Shown here: piece after piece, positions 27,147 through 35,240 of the stretch
Layout: every line of letters begins with the position of its first letter
How positions within the stretch are numbered: position 1 is the stretch's first letter
From: an uncultured Kiritimatiellota bacterium
Lineage (GTDB): Bacteria > Verrucomicrobiota > Kiritimatiellia > RFP12 > DVOR01
Assembly (NCBI GenBank): GCA_944391085.1
Contig: CALXSE010000007.1
Span: 1-64,000 of the forward strand
Direction of reading: 5' to 3'
Length of the DNA stretch: 64,000 bases
Translations under genes and position numbers: made by a program
The notes under the pieces: generated by a model
What the model saw: only the letters and a program-made list of their open reading frames with translations
What the model was told of the DNA's origin: nothing
Database searches by the model: none

Positions 27147-28925
27147 ATGTCCCAATCCATTGTCTTCCTTCGTGTCGTTCGGGCACTCGCTTTGACGCCT
27201 GCGTTGCTCTGCCCGATTCTGCGCGCCGCCCCCACCTATGTGCTCCAACGTACCGCCGGGCCCATTACGGTCGATGGCCGCCTTGATGAGCCGACGTGGG
27301 CGAAGGCCTTGCCGCTCACGCCCCTGCGAGACCTCTCCGGCGCGCCCGCCGCCCGTCCGGCGGAGATCCGCATGGCTTATGACGACACCTTTCTCTACGT
27401 GGCCGCGCGCCTGCCTGCCGAGACCCTCCGCGCCACCCTCACCGAACGCGACAGCGTGATTTACCGCGACGATGACTTCGAGGTCTTCATCGACCCCACC
27501 GCCACCGGGCGCGATTATCTGGAACTGGAGATCAACCAATTCGGCACCGTCTGGGATCTCTTCCTCACCGCACCTTACCGCGAACCTGGTGCACTGGCTT
27601 TGCACGACTGGGACATCAAGGGGCTGCGCTCGGCCGTCTCCCTGCAAGGCACGCTCAATGCCGGCACGGGCGACGACGCCGGCTGGACGGTCGAGCTCGC
27701 CTGGCCTTGGGCCTCAATCTTCGGCCATTCCAATCACCCGCGCGTCGGCGAGCCTCCCGCGCCCGGCACCGTCTGGCGCATGAACTTCTCACGCGTCGAC
27801 CACCCCGCACCCGGTCAGGAGACGAACAGTGTCTGGGCCCCCACGCGGCAGTCCATCATCCACGCGCCCGAGCATTGGGGGCGCGTGCGCCTCTCGGGCA
27901 ATCCCGTCGGCACGGAGGAAGCCTTCCCGCCGACCATCGGGCTCTGGATCCACGGGAACGCCCCTGGCCTCTCCCCCGAACGTTTCCGTGCCTGGGCCGA
28001 CGCCGGGATCACGACCGTCATCATCGGTGGCACGGACGCCAACATCGCCAAGGCCGCCCGGTGGGCAAAAGCCGTGGGGCTGCGGACCGTGGCCTGGGTG
28101 TGGGCGCTCAATCGCCCAGACGACCCCGCGTTGGACGCGCACCCAGACTGGCACGCCGTCTCGCTGGAAGGCAAATCCACCTTCCGTGAGGAGGAGCGGC
28201 CCTTCGTGGGCTACTATCGTTTCCTCTGCCCCACGCACCCCGCCGTCCGCGCACACCTGGCGGAACACGTCCGCCGCCTTGCCCGACTCCCGGAAATTGA
28301 CGCCATCCAGCTCGACTACATCCGCCTGCCCGACGTCGTCCTCCCCAAGGCGCTCTGGCCAACCTACGGACTGGACATGGGCACCCTCCTGCCGCCCTAC
28401 GATTTCTGTTACTGCCCGCGCTGCGTCGCGGCCTTTGGGAAGACGCCAGACCCGCACGACCCTGAGTGGAAAGCCTTTCGTCTGGGGCAAGTGGCCGCCG
28501 TGGCCAACGCCGCCGCACAGGCTGCCCGCGAAATCGGCAAACCCTGCGGCGCGGCCGTCTTCCCCACCCCACGCCTCGCCGCAGGGATGGTTTACCAGGA
28601 CTGGGCGCGCTTCGCGCTCGACTTCGCCTTCCCTATGGATTACGCCTCCTTCTACGCCGAGGACGATGCCTGGACGCTCGACCGCGTCCGCGAAGCGCGT
28701 GCGGCAATCGATGGCGCCTTCCCCCTCTACCCGGGTCTTCACCTGCCAGACTACAAAGACGACCCCGTGCGCCTCCGCACATTCATCCGCGAACTGCTCC
28801 GCCTCAACCCCGAGGGCTTCTGCCTCTTCGACGATTCCAACCTCCCCGCCGACCTCGACCTCCGCGCGGTACCGCGCCCCGAGGCAAAACCCACACCGTC
28901 AACAACCTCAACCAGCGGCGATTGA
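27147..28925 (+). CDS. Exported glycosidase-like protein (CBM9-like domain plus GHL10-like barrel)
   Basis: This 592-residue protein has an N-terminal signal peptide (MSQSIVFLRVVRALALTPAL, then CPILRA). Next comes a CBM9/DOMON-type domain at about 30-250: TVDGRLDEPTWAKA, YDDTFLYVAARL, DDDFEVFIDPTATGRDYLEL and WTVELAWPWASI. From about 265 to 575 it is a TIM-barrel resembling putative glycosidases of the GHL10 type: IGLWIHGNA, GLRTVAWVWALN, FLCPTHPAVRAHLAEHV, IDAIQLDYIRLPD, YDFCYCPRCVAAFGK. It probably acts on polysaccharide outside the cytoplasm, with unknown specificity. CAGGAG precedes the start. The last 15 residues or so (PTPSTTSTSGD) are read out of frame from RHS remnant DNA, so the original C-terminus may be altered. 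Confidence 0.8.
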   Translation: MSQSIVFLRVVRALALTPALLCPILRAAPTYVLQRTAGPITVDGRLDEPTWAKALPLTPLRDLSGAPAARPAEIRMAYDDTFLYVAARLPAETLRATLTERDSVIYRDDDFEVFIDPTATGRDYLELEINQFGTVWDLFLTAPYREPGALALHDWDIKGLRSAVSLQGTLNAGTGDDAGWTVELAWPWASIFGHSNHPRVGEPPAPGTVWRMNFSRVDHPAPGQETNSVWAPTRQSIIHAPEHWGRVRLSGNPVGTEEAFPPTIGLWIHGNAPGLSPERFRAWADAGITTVIIGGTDANIAKAARWAKAVGLRTVAWVWALNRPDDPALDAHPDWHAVSLEGKSTFREEERPFVGYYRFLCPTHPAVRAHLAEHVRRLARLPEIDAIQLDYIRLPDVVLPKALWPTYGLDMGTLLPPYDFCYCPRCVAAFGKTPDPHDPEWKAFRLGQVAAVANAAAQAAREIGKPCGAAVFPTPRLAAGMVYQDWARFALDFAFPMDYASFYAEDDAWTLDRVREARAAIDGAFPLYPGLHLPDYKDDPVRLRTFIRELLRLNPEGFCLFDDSNLPADLDLRAVPRPEAKPTPSTTSTSGD

Positions 28926-29260
28926 CGACGTTGCGCTGACCTTCAATGCGGGCGACAACCCAACTCAGGCGCTCACGGGAACGGGCGAGTGGGTGGCATT
29001 GCCGCCCACTACGACTACGTCCCCTTCGGCGCCGTCACCCGCACGTCCCGCGCAACCCGCGTCCTCCTCTCCGCCCACCATTCCGCTTCTCTTCAGAATA
29101 TCACGACCCCATCCTTGGCCTCGTTTACTACAACTATCGCCACTATAACCCCATCGACGGACGATGGACAAAGTACGATTTTATAGAGGCAGCGTGCATT
29201 AGTTTGCATTCCTTCTCAAAGAATGAGCCCGTGCATAGAAGAGAAGGGAAACGAGATCTT
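28886..29260 (+). pseudogene. RHS core fragment (downstream remnant, frameshifted)
   Basis: Pieces of an RHS-repeat core occur in order but in different frames: KTHTVNNLNQ at 28886, then GGIAAHYDYVPFGAVTRTS from about 28989, then from 29081 FRFSSEYHDPILGLVYYNYR and HYNPIDGRWTKYDFI, leading into SLHSFSKNEPVHR. These correspond to the family pattern of VN-LNQY, HYDYDPFG, FRFSxxYxD and GRWxxxDPI followed by NLYxFxxNxPV. Internal frameshifts show that it is a relic. It overlaps the 3' end of the glycosidase-like gene by about 40 bases in a different frame. Confidence 0.75.
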
Positions 29261-29473
29261 GGGCATGGGACACCAGGTGATCACCTTGGAGTTTGGCATT
29301 TCCGCCATATGGGAAGATGAAACGTTAGGTGAAGGTGCAGAGGCGCGGAGCAAAAATCCGAGCAGTATAAACGGTTTTTCAGATCACCGATCGCATCCCA
29401 TGGGGGCTTTGATGGCGGTGCGATTTCTAAGAATGCCAGTGACGTCAACACAATGTCTTGCTCAGGTTTTGCT
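29261..29473. other. Intergenic DNA after the RHS remnant
   Basis: These 213 bases may include a short species-specific RHS tail, but nothing in them is recognisable. They end at the stop of the convergent pyruvyl transferase gene. Confidence 0.4.
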
Positions 29474-30682
29474 TCACCCTTGCCTGGTTGGTACGCCGAC
29501 GGCTTTTCCCAGTGCCTTGCGCAACCAATCAAGAGAACGGTGCCGCGCCGCTTCCAGGGCCGGCTCATCGTAGGCGACGGTTTCCCCTGCGACCAGGGAG
29601 GTCAACGCGGCGGGGAGGTCATCCGCGACGACGGGGCCCTGGGTGTAGAGGCGGGCGAATTCCTCGATGCGTGCGAACATCGCCTGACGGCCCGCATTGC
29701 GCGGGCGGAGGATGCGTACGTCCTTGCCGAAAAGAGAAGCGAACATGAGGGCGTGGAAGGAGTCTGAAACCACGGCGTCCGAGTTGGCTAGCGCCTGCAG
29801 AAATTCCCGCGGCCCAGACGAAAGGCGGACGCGCACGGGCGAGAGGGTACGTCTCGGGAGGTCGGCCAAGTGCCGGAACAGGGCCTTGGGCGGGAGGCGC
29901 CGCACGAAATTCGTGTCGGCTCCGAAAATCTCGACGGCGAAACCGGTGCGCCGCGCGAAGGCCTCAAGATGGGGCCAGGCGGCGGGGACGTTCTCGGAAA
30001 GAAAATAACAGAAGAGGCGGGGCCTGCGGCCACGTTTGGGACGAAGGCCGAGGCGTTCGCGCCACACTTTCGCCGGGACGAGCTGGGTGGGGTCGAGCAC
30101 GTGCGTGGCCGTGCCGCCGAGCCGGGCCACGAGCTCGACGGCCTCGGCCTCACGCACGCCGATGGCGGCGAAGCGACGGATCCCGGCGCGGAAGTGTTCC
30201 CGCCATGCCTCAGGGATTTCCCTCATGCCGAAACTGGCGGCGTACGCGATGGCCGGAAGGTCATGCGGGGCGCCTTCAAGCAGATAAGGCAAAGGGTCGC
30301 CCCAATCGCCGCAATGCCAAACCTGGTCGCTGCCGACCATGACGCAATCCACGCCGAGCTCCCGCCCGGCAACGTCCTGCCAACGGTAAAAATGGTAGGG
30401 CGAAAGGCGGAAGCGCCTGCGCACGAACCGGATGGTCCTCCAATGGCGGAGCAGGAACGCACCGAACTGCCCATAGGCGAGCGCCTCGCAAAGCAAATTG
30501 CGCACGGCGGCGCTCCGTGCCGCGCCGAACGGGCCCAATAGCGTTAGATTTCGCGGATCCTGCCATCGGTCGAGCACACGGGCCTCGTGCCCCATCCGCT
30601 CCAAAGCCGTCTGCGATGCCCATGCCTGCAACACGCCGCCATAATTCAGCTGCGAATGCAACGTCAATATTCCGACACGCAT
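29474..30682 (-). CDS. Polysaccharide pyruvyl transferase family protein (left member of divergent pair)
   Basis: This 402-residue protein belongs to the polysaccharide pyruvyl transferase family (CsaB/WcaK type). It begins MRVGILTLHSQLNYGGVLQA, has VDCVMVGSDQVWHCGDWGDP at about 100-120, VGVREAEAVELV-like elements (IGVREAEAVELVARLG), and the C-terminal NSDAVVSDSFHALMFASLFG. Such enzymes add ketal pyruvate to sugars or to surface glycans. GGAGG precedes the start at 30682. No promoter pointing toward this gene is visible in the present orientation of the inverted-repeat element 41 bases upstream. The right-hand neighbour at 30866 is a diverged relative. Confidence 0.9.
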   Translation of the reverse strand: MRVGILTLHSQLNYGGVLQAWASQTALERMGHEARVLDRWQDPRNLTLLGPFGAARSAAVRNLLCEALAYGQFGAFLLRHWRTIRFVRRRFRLSPYHFYRWQDVAGRELGVDCVMVGSDQVWHCGDWGDPLPYLLEGAPHDLPAIAYAASFGMREIPEAWREHFRAGIRRFAAIGVREAEAVELVARLGGTATHVLDPTQLVPAKVWRERLGLRPKRGRRPRLFCYFLSENVPAAWPHLEAFARRTGFAVEIFGADTNFVRRLPPKALFRHLADLPRRTLSPVRVRLSSGPREFLQALANSDAVVSDSFHALMFASLFGKDVRILRPRNAGRQAMFARIEEFARLYTQGPVVADDLPAALTSLVAGETVAYDEPALEAARHRSLDWLRKALGKAVGVPTRQG

Positions 30683-30722
30683 TTCCCGTTGTCCTCCAAA
30701 GCATTCAGTCTCTTTTGGCCCA

Positions 30723-30826
30723 CCCACTTCTAAACGTCCCTTTTTCTGTAGGGGTGGAATGGATCAGAATTTGCTATACTTACATCAATCCATGTCCCCG
30801 CAGAAAAAGGGACGTTTAGAAGTGGG
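30723..30826. repeat. Candidate invertible promoter element with perfect 26-bp inverted repeats
   Basis: The arms at 30723-30748 and 30801-30826 are exact reverse complements over 26 bp; each contains TAAACGTCCC or its complement. They enclose 52 bp holding one strong extended -10, TTGC-TATACT, at 30771-30780, pointing right toward the gene at 30866. Inside the arms a weaker symmetry continues (GGGG at 30751-30754 with CCCC at 30796-30799, ATGGAT with ATCCAT). The element's centre (30774.5) matches the midpoint of the two divergent start codons (30774). Flipping it would place the promoter the same distance from the left gene. A recombinase is not present in the window, so inversion is an inference. 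Confidence 0.75.
30771..30780 (+). promoter_or_regulatory. Extended -10 promoter inside the inverted-repeat element
   Basis: TTGC-TATACT matches the strongest promoter pattern of the window. Transcription would start near 30787 and run through the right arm into the gene at 30866. Confidence 0.65.
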
Positions 30827-30865
30827 GAAGGTGTTGGTGGCTGGCACTGAGAGAAGGAGGCGGTT

Positions 30866-32002
30866 ATGAGGATTGCGGTGTTGACGTTCCATTGGGAGGA
30901 CAATTGCGGGGCGATGTTGCAGGCGTGGGCGTTGCGGACGATGTTGGAGCGGATGGGGCATCAGGTGACGTTCCCGGTACGGCGGGCGATGCGTAGGCAA
31001 CGGCGGTGGTTCCCGCTGGCGCCGTTCTTGGCGTGTTGCGGGGGCGTCATTCGGGCGGTGAGGAAGTGGGCGGCGATGAACGTGCTGTCGGTGGGGGCGC
31101 GGGATGTTGGGCTTCGCCGGTTGGCGGCGTTCAAACGGCGGTGGTTGCCGGAGGCGGCGTGCGAGCCGGAGGCGTTCGCGGGGCGTTTCGATTGCGTGGT
31201 GGTGGGGAGCGACCAGGTTTGGAACCCTGCCATCGCCGAGGCGGGGGATTTGGCGGATTTCCTGGGGGAGACGTGGCCGCGGGGGATGGCGGCCGTGGGT
31301 TATGCGGTGAGCGCGGGGGAGGGCGCGTTGGACGCGGCGGCGCTGGGGCGCATCCGCGCGGCCATGGGGCGGCTGACGGCGCTGTCGGTGCGGGAACTGG
31401 GGTTCATGCGGCAGCTTGGGTTGGGGGAGGAGGCGCGGTTGGCGCCGGACCCGACGTTGTTGCTGCGAGCGGAGGAATATGGGCAGATTGCCTCTTCGGT
31501 TCGGCCTTCAGGGCGTCCTTATCTCTTCGTTTACACGCTTGCTGTGGGGGCGGTGTGGGACGTGGCACGGATGCTTGCCAAGCGTCTGGGGCTGCAGTGT
31601 GTCATCGCGCCCATGTATTTTCAGCCGCGTTATCGTTTTGCCCGGGGGGTGCGGTGGGGGATTTCGCCGGAGCGCTTGGTATCGTGCGTGCATGGGGCAG
31701 AGGCGGTGTTGACGGATTCCTTCCATGGTACGGTGATGAGCGTGCTTTTCGGCAAGCCTTTCGTCTCCGTGTCAACGTCCGAGGGCGGGCTTTCGATAAC
31801 GTCGCGCCGGGGGACGTTACTGTCGCGGTTGGGGCTTGAGGGGCGGCTTCGTCTGCTGTCGACATCGCCGGAGGCGTTGGAGCGGTTGTTGCGTGAGCCT
31901 TTGCCGGATTGCTCTGCGCGGTTGGCGGCTTTGCGGCAAGAGGGCCTGGACATTCTTTCAGAGGATCTCGCCAAGGCGAGCGCTCGGATCAGGCTTTCTT
32001 AA
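30866..32002 (+). CDS. Polysaccharide pyruvyl transferase family protein (right member of divergent pair)
   Basis: This 378-residue pyruvyl transferase family protein starts MRIAVLTFHWEDNCGAMLQA and has FDCVVVGSDQVWNPAIAEAG, LSVRELGFMRQLG, LAPDPTLLL and, near the end, AEAVLTDSFHGTVMSVLFGK. It parallels the left gene motif for motif, so the pair arose from related ancestors. AGAAGGAGG precedes the start. The only clear promoter in the gap points toward this gene, predicting that it is on and its partner off in the sequenced orientation. The sugar acceptor is unknown. Confidence 0.92.
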   Translation: MRIAVLTFHWEDNCGAMLQAWALRTMLERMGHQVTFPVRRAMRRQRRWFPLAPFLACCGGVIRAVRKWAAMNVLSVGARDVGLRRLAAFKRRWLPEAACEPEAFAGRFDCVVVGSDQVWNPAIAEAGDLADFLGETWPRGMAAVGYAVSAGEGALDAAALGRIRAAMGRLTALSVRELGFMRQLGLGEEARLAPDPTLLLRAEEYGQIASSVRPSGRPYLFVYTLAVGAVWDVARMLAKRLGLQCVIAPMYFQPRYRFARGVRWGISPERLVSCVHGAEAVLTDSFHGTVMSVLFGKPFVSVSTSEGGLSITSRRGTLLSRLGLEGRLRLLSTSPEALERLLREPLPDCSARLAALRQEGLDILSEDLAKASARIRLS

Positions 32003-32194
32003 GAGAGGGTGTTTTTGCCGGGGTTCAGGTCGGGAGCCCGGTCGGCGTTAGAGGCGCCGCGGCAGATGGGGGAGGTGCGGAGAAGCCATTCTTTGAGCGC
32101 AGTCCCTGTCGGTCAGGGAACAGGCCTGGAACTTCAATGGGCGTTGGGGGCGCGCCATCCGCTTTTCTTCTTGTGTCAGGCGGCGGGTGTTCTG

Positions 32195-32203
32195 TGGTAT
32201 ACT
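32195..32203 (+). promoter_or_regulatory. Extended -10 promoter of the marC operon
   Basis: TGG-TATACT, 25 bases before the marC start, with GAGGGA in between. Confidence 0.6.
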
Positions 32204-32228
32204 AGGGGCGTTGACATGAGGGAACGAC

Positions 32229-32909
32229 ATGATTGACGCGCTGGTGTTCGCTTGGGGCAACTTCGTGAAGTTGTTCTTTCTGTTTTGCCCGTTTTTCGTG
32301 CTGAACATGTTTCTGTCGCTGACGGAGGGGGTGGGCAGCGCGCGGAAGCGGAATGTGGCGTTGCGGGTGACGGTGGTGGCGGTGATCGTGGGGGCGGTGT
32401 CGTATTTCGCGGGGAACGTTTTCCTTAAGTTGTTTGGGCTTGATCTGGAGGGGTTCCGGATCGGGGCGGGCATTTTGTTGCTGATTATGGCGCAGGAGCT
32501 GGCTTTGGGGCATGAGACGCCGACGGCGAAGGATCGGCCGCGGAACGTGGATGACATCATCGTGGTGCCGCTGGGGATTCCGATCATCATGGGGCCGGCG
32601 TGCGTTTCGCCCATCATCATCATCGGGGCGGAGACGTTGACGCGGGCGATGGATGGGGGGGCGTGGGATTGGTTCGCCTTCCTTTTCGGGTTCGTGGGGT
32701 TCATCGGGGCGACGGTGGCGTTGGGGACGTTGCTGTACTTCGCGGAGGCGTTGGAGCGAGTCTTGGGCAAGGGCGTCATCCGCATTTTCTCGAAGGTTTC
32801 GGGCGTCATCCTGATGGCGATGGCCGCGCAGATGATCGCCAAGGGGTTCTTCACGTATCTGGACAACTCGGCGGTCGGGCAGAAGATTTTGGAAGCGTTG
32901 GCGGCATGA
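32229..32909 (+). CDS. marC: MarC family integral membrane protein
   Basis: This 226-residue protein has about six membrane helices and the MarC/UPF0056 pattern: FFLFCPFFVLNMFLSLTEG at the N-terminus, RVTVVAVIVGAVSYFAG, FRIGAGILLLIMAQELA, the signature PLGIPIIMGPACVSPIIII, and a C-terminal GVIRIFSKVSGVILMAMAAQ. The physiological role of MarC proteins is unsettled; a transport function has been proposed. It is the first gene of an operon with an ABC ATPase, an M42 peptidase and trmJ. Its stop overlaps the ATPase start (ATGA). An ATG at 32216 is possible but lacks the ribosome binding site that favours 32229. Confidence 0.9.
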   Translation: MIDALVFAWGNFVKLFFLFCPFFVLNMFLSLTEGVGSARKRNVALRVTVVAVIVGAVSYFAGNVFLKLFGLDLEGFRIGAGILLLIMAQELALGHETPTAKDRPRNVDDIIVVPLGIPIIMGPACVSPIIIIGAETLTRAMDGGAWDWFAFLFGFVGFIGATVALGTLLYFAEALERVLGKGVIRIFSKVSGVILMAMAAQMIAKGFFTYLDNSAVGQKILEALAA

Positions 32910-34279
32910 AGGCGTTGCGCGTGGACATCGGCGGCGTGGCCTGGACGGTCGCGCCGGGGCAGCAGTGGGTGGTGATGGGGCCGGCGGCCAGCGGGAAGAC
33001 GTGGGCGGCGGCGCAGTTGGCGCGGCGTTACCCGGATGAGGTGGCGCTGGTCACCTTCGGCGCGCAGGCGGCCGCGGCGGGGGCCGATTGGGCCGGGGCG
33101 CGATGGTATGCGAGCGTGGGCTACGATTCGCCGACCGTGGCGGAGACGCTGACCTATGAGGGGGTGAACGCGATCAGCCCCTTTGAGGTGCGCGGGCCAG
33201 AGCGGGCCGAGCGGGCGGCCTTTGCCAAGACCTTCGAGTGGGTGCGCGGGGCGCTCGCCCTGGAGTCGCTTTTGGGGCGGCGGACGCTGGAATTGTCCAA
33301 TGGCGAACAGCGGCGGGTTATGCTCGCGCGGGCCATCTTGCGGCAGACGCCCGTCTTGGCGTTGGACGATCCTTTCGCGGGGCTTGACCCGGCCATGCAG
33401 CGGACGCTGCGGGAGGCGCTTGGGGCGTTGGCCGAACAGGGGCGGACGCTGGTCGTCACCGTGCGCAACGAGGACGAAATTCCCCCATGCGTCACCCATC
33501 GGTTGCGGCTGAACGCGTGCAAGGTCGTCTCGCAGGGGCCGTTCCGCGGACGGCGGCCGGCCCAGCGGCGCATGGTTTTTCGCAGGAACCCGCCGCCGGC
33601 GGCGACGCCCGAGGTGCTCCGCATCCGGGATTTGCGGCTGAAGATGGGGGGGCGCGAGCTTTTCGACGGGTTGGATTGGGAAGTCCACGCAGGCGAGCGA
33701 TGGCTTCTCGTGGGGCCGAACGGCAGCGGCAAAAGCACGCTCCTTTCCCTGATCCTGGGCGACAGCCCGATGGCTTATGCGTGCGACATCGCGCGGTTCG
33801 GCGAGCGGCTGGGGCCCGGCGTGCCGCTGTGGTCGGCGCGGGCACGGATGGCCTTGGTCTCGCCGGAGCTGCAGGTCTTCGCCGACCCGGGGCAGACGGT
33901 GGAGGCGGCGGTGTACTCCGGGCTTTTCGACCGTGAGGGGCAACGGGTGCGCCCCTCCCCGGCGCAGCGTAGGCGCGGGGCGGCGCTCCTGCGCGAATTG
34001 GGCCTCTACGAGCAACGCAGGGAGCGCTTGGGGGCGCTCTCGGACGGCACGGGCCGTCTGGCGCTCGTCGTCCGCGCGCTTGTCGCCGCGCCGGATCTGT
34101 TGCTGCTTGACGAGCTGTGCATGAACTTGGAGGACGAGGATCGCGATCGTCTGTTGCGGCTCCTTGGGCGGCTTTTGGACGAGACGCCGTCGCTTACCGT
34201 GGTGTGTGTGGCGCATCGGCCCGACCATGTGCCGCCCGGGTTTGACCGCGTGCTGAGATTGGGAGGAGGCCATGCTTGA
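32906..34279 (+). CDS. Tandem ABC ATPase (ModF-like, no membrane domain)
   Basis: This 457-residue protein has two ABC ATPase domains. Domain 1 (1-210) has Walker A GPAASGKTWAAAQL, signature LSNGEQRRVMLARAIL and Walker B VLALDDPFAGLD. Domain 2 (230-457) has Walker A GPNGSGKSTLLSLILG, a degenerate signature LSDGTGRLALVVRALV, Walker B LLLLDELCMNLE and CVAHRPDHVPPGFDRVL. This arrangement resembles ModF/PhrA, a tandem ATPase linked to molybdate genes in E. coli. No permease or molybdate gene is nearby, so its job is unknown. It overlaps marC (ATGA) and the M42 gene (8 bases), which indicates tight coupling. Confidence 0.85.
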   Translation: MKALRVDIGGVAWTVAPGQQWVVMGPAASGKTWAAAQLARRYPDEVALVTFGAQAAAAGADWAGARWYASVGYDSPTVAETLTYEGVNAISPFEVRGPERAERAAFAKTFEWVRGALALESLLGRRTLELSNGEQRRVMLARAILRQTPVLALDDPFAGLDPAMQRTLREALGALAEQGRTLVVTVRNEDEIPPCVTHRLRLNACKVVSQGPFRGRRPAQRRMVFRRNPPPAATPEVLRIRDLRLKMGGRELFDGLDWEVHAGERWLLVGPNGSGKSTLLSLILGDSPMAYACDIARFGERLGPGVPLWSARARMALVSPELQVFADPGQTVEAAVYSGLFDREGQRVRPSPAQRRRGAALLRELGLYEQRRERLGALSDGTGRLALVVRALVAAPDLLLLDELCMNLEDEDRDRLLRLLGRLLDETPSLTVVCVAHRPDHVPPGFDRVLRLGGGHA

Positions 34280-35240
34280 GACGCTGAAACGGTACTGTTC
34301 GCTTCACGCCACGCCCGGCGACGAGGGCGCGGTCTTTGAGGCGTTGCGCGCCGATTGGCTGGCGCAGGGGCTGGACGTCCGAACGCTGGGGCGCTACGCC
34401 GTGCTGGCGCAGCCGGGCGAGCGCAAGAAGAGCGACACGCTTCTTCTGGTGGCCCATGCGGACAGCCCCGGCTTTTCCATCGAAAGCGTGCAGCCGGACG
34501 GCGAGGCGACGGTCATCCCCCTTGGCGGGATCCGTCCGCGCGAGCCCGCCGATTTGGTGCTGAAGTGTGCGGCGGGTCTCCGCCCCGCGCACCTTGAGCG
34601 TCCTCCCGCCGCCTCCGCGCCGTGGCTGGTGGGGCGCCCGCTCCGCGTGACCTTCCCGGAGCCTTGCCCCACGCTTGCGAAGGGCGACCGTTTGTGTTGG
34701 GCGCCGCTGTGGGCGGCGGCGGCGGGCAGGCTTTCCACGCCGTTTTTGGACAACCGCGCGGGGTGTGCCCTCGTGGCCGAGTGGCACGGGCGCTTCGCCG
34801 GGCTGTTGCCGGAGTTCAACGTCGTCGTCGCGGCGACCGCGATGGAGGAGGTCAACGGCTTCGGCGCGGCGATTCTGGCCCAGCATGTCCAGGCCGACGC
34901 CGTCGTCGTGCTGGACGCGACCTACGCGGAGGAGACGCAGGGCATCGCGCTTGGCAAAGGCCCCGTGCTTACGCTTTCGGACGCTTCGTGCATCCTCCCG
35001 CCCGCGCTGCGCGACCGCCTGTTGGCCTGCGGCGTGCCGTTGCAGACGGAGGTCTACAACTTTTCCGGCACGGATGCGCGTGCCTTCCCCACGCATGGCG
35101 CGACGTGCCCGGTCGTTCCCCTGCTTCTTCCCACGGAGGGCAACCATTCCCCGCGCGAGACCTGCGCCGTGGCCGACCTTGAGGCCTGGCCCGGGGCTGT
35201 CGCGGCCGTCGCGCGAACCCTCTTTGAGCCTGTCTTATGA
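34272..35240 (+). CDS. M42 family metallopeptidase
   Basis: This 322-residue aminopeptidase of the M42 family (glutamyl/deblocking aminopeptidase type) starts MLETLKRYCSLHATPGDEGA. It shows the expected metal ligands and catalytic residues: His in LVAHADSPGFS, Asp in FLDNRAGCAL, the Glu pair in TAMEEVNGFGA, Asp in VVLDATYAEE and His in TEGNHSPRETC. It probably trims peptides in the cytoplasm. Start 34272 lies inside the end of the ATPase gene. Its stop overlaps the trmJ start (ATGA). Confidence 0.9.
   Translation: MLETLKRYCSLHATPGDEGAVFEALRADWLAQGLDVRTLGRYAVLAQPGERKKSDTLLLVAHADSPGFSIESVQPDGEATVIPLGGIRPREPADLVLKCAAGLRPAHLERPPAASAPWLVGRPLRVTFPEPCPTLAKGDRLCWAPLWAAAAGRLSTPFLDNRAGCALVAEWHGRFAGLLPEFNVVVAATAMEEVNGFGAAILAQHVQADAVVVLDATYAEETQGIALGKGPVLTLSDASCILPPALRDRLLACGVPLQTEVYNFSGTDARAFPTHGATCPVVPLLLPTEGNHSPRETCAVADLEAWPGAVAAVARTLFEPVL

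Noticed and set aside
26724-27647. A 307-codon minus-strand frame opposite the glycosidase-like gene
   Set aside because: It has no motif or signal, overlaps a better-supported gene on the other strand, and its composition is that of an antisense reading.
29261-29473. A possible RHS toxin tail downstream of the RHS core remnant
   Set aside because: The frames after the core are short, shift repeatedly and show no toxin motif, so a functional tip cannot be supported.
30723-30826. Reading the 26-bp inverted repeats as an intrinsic terminator or an ordinary MITE
   Set aside because: Neither arm is followed by a T-run, the genes diverge so no transcript needs ending there, and the loop holds a strong promoter. 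A MITE cannot be fully excluded, but no target duplication or second copy is seen in the window.
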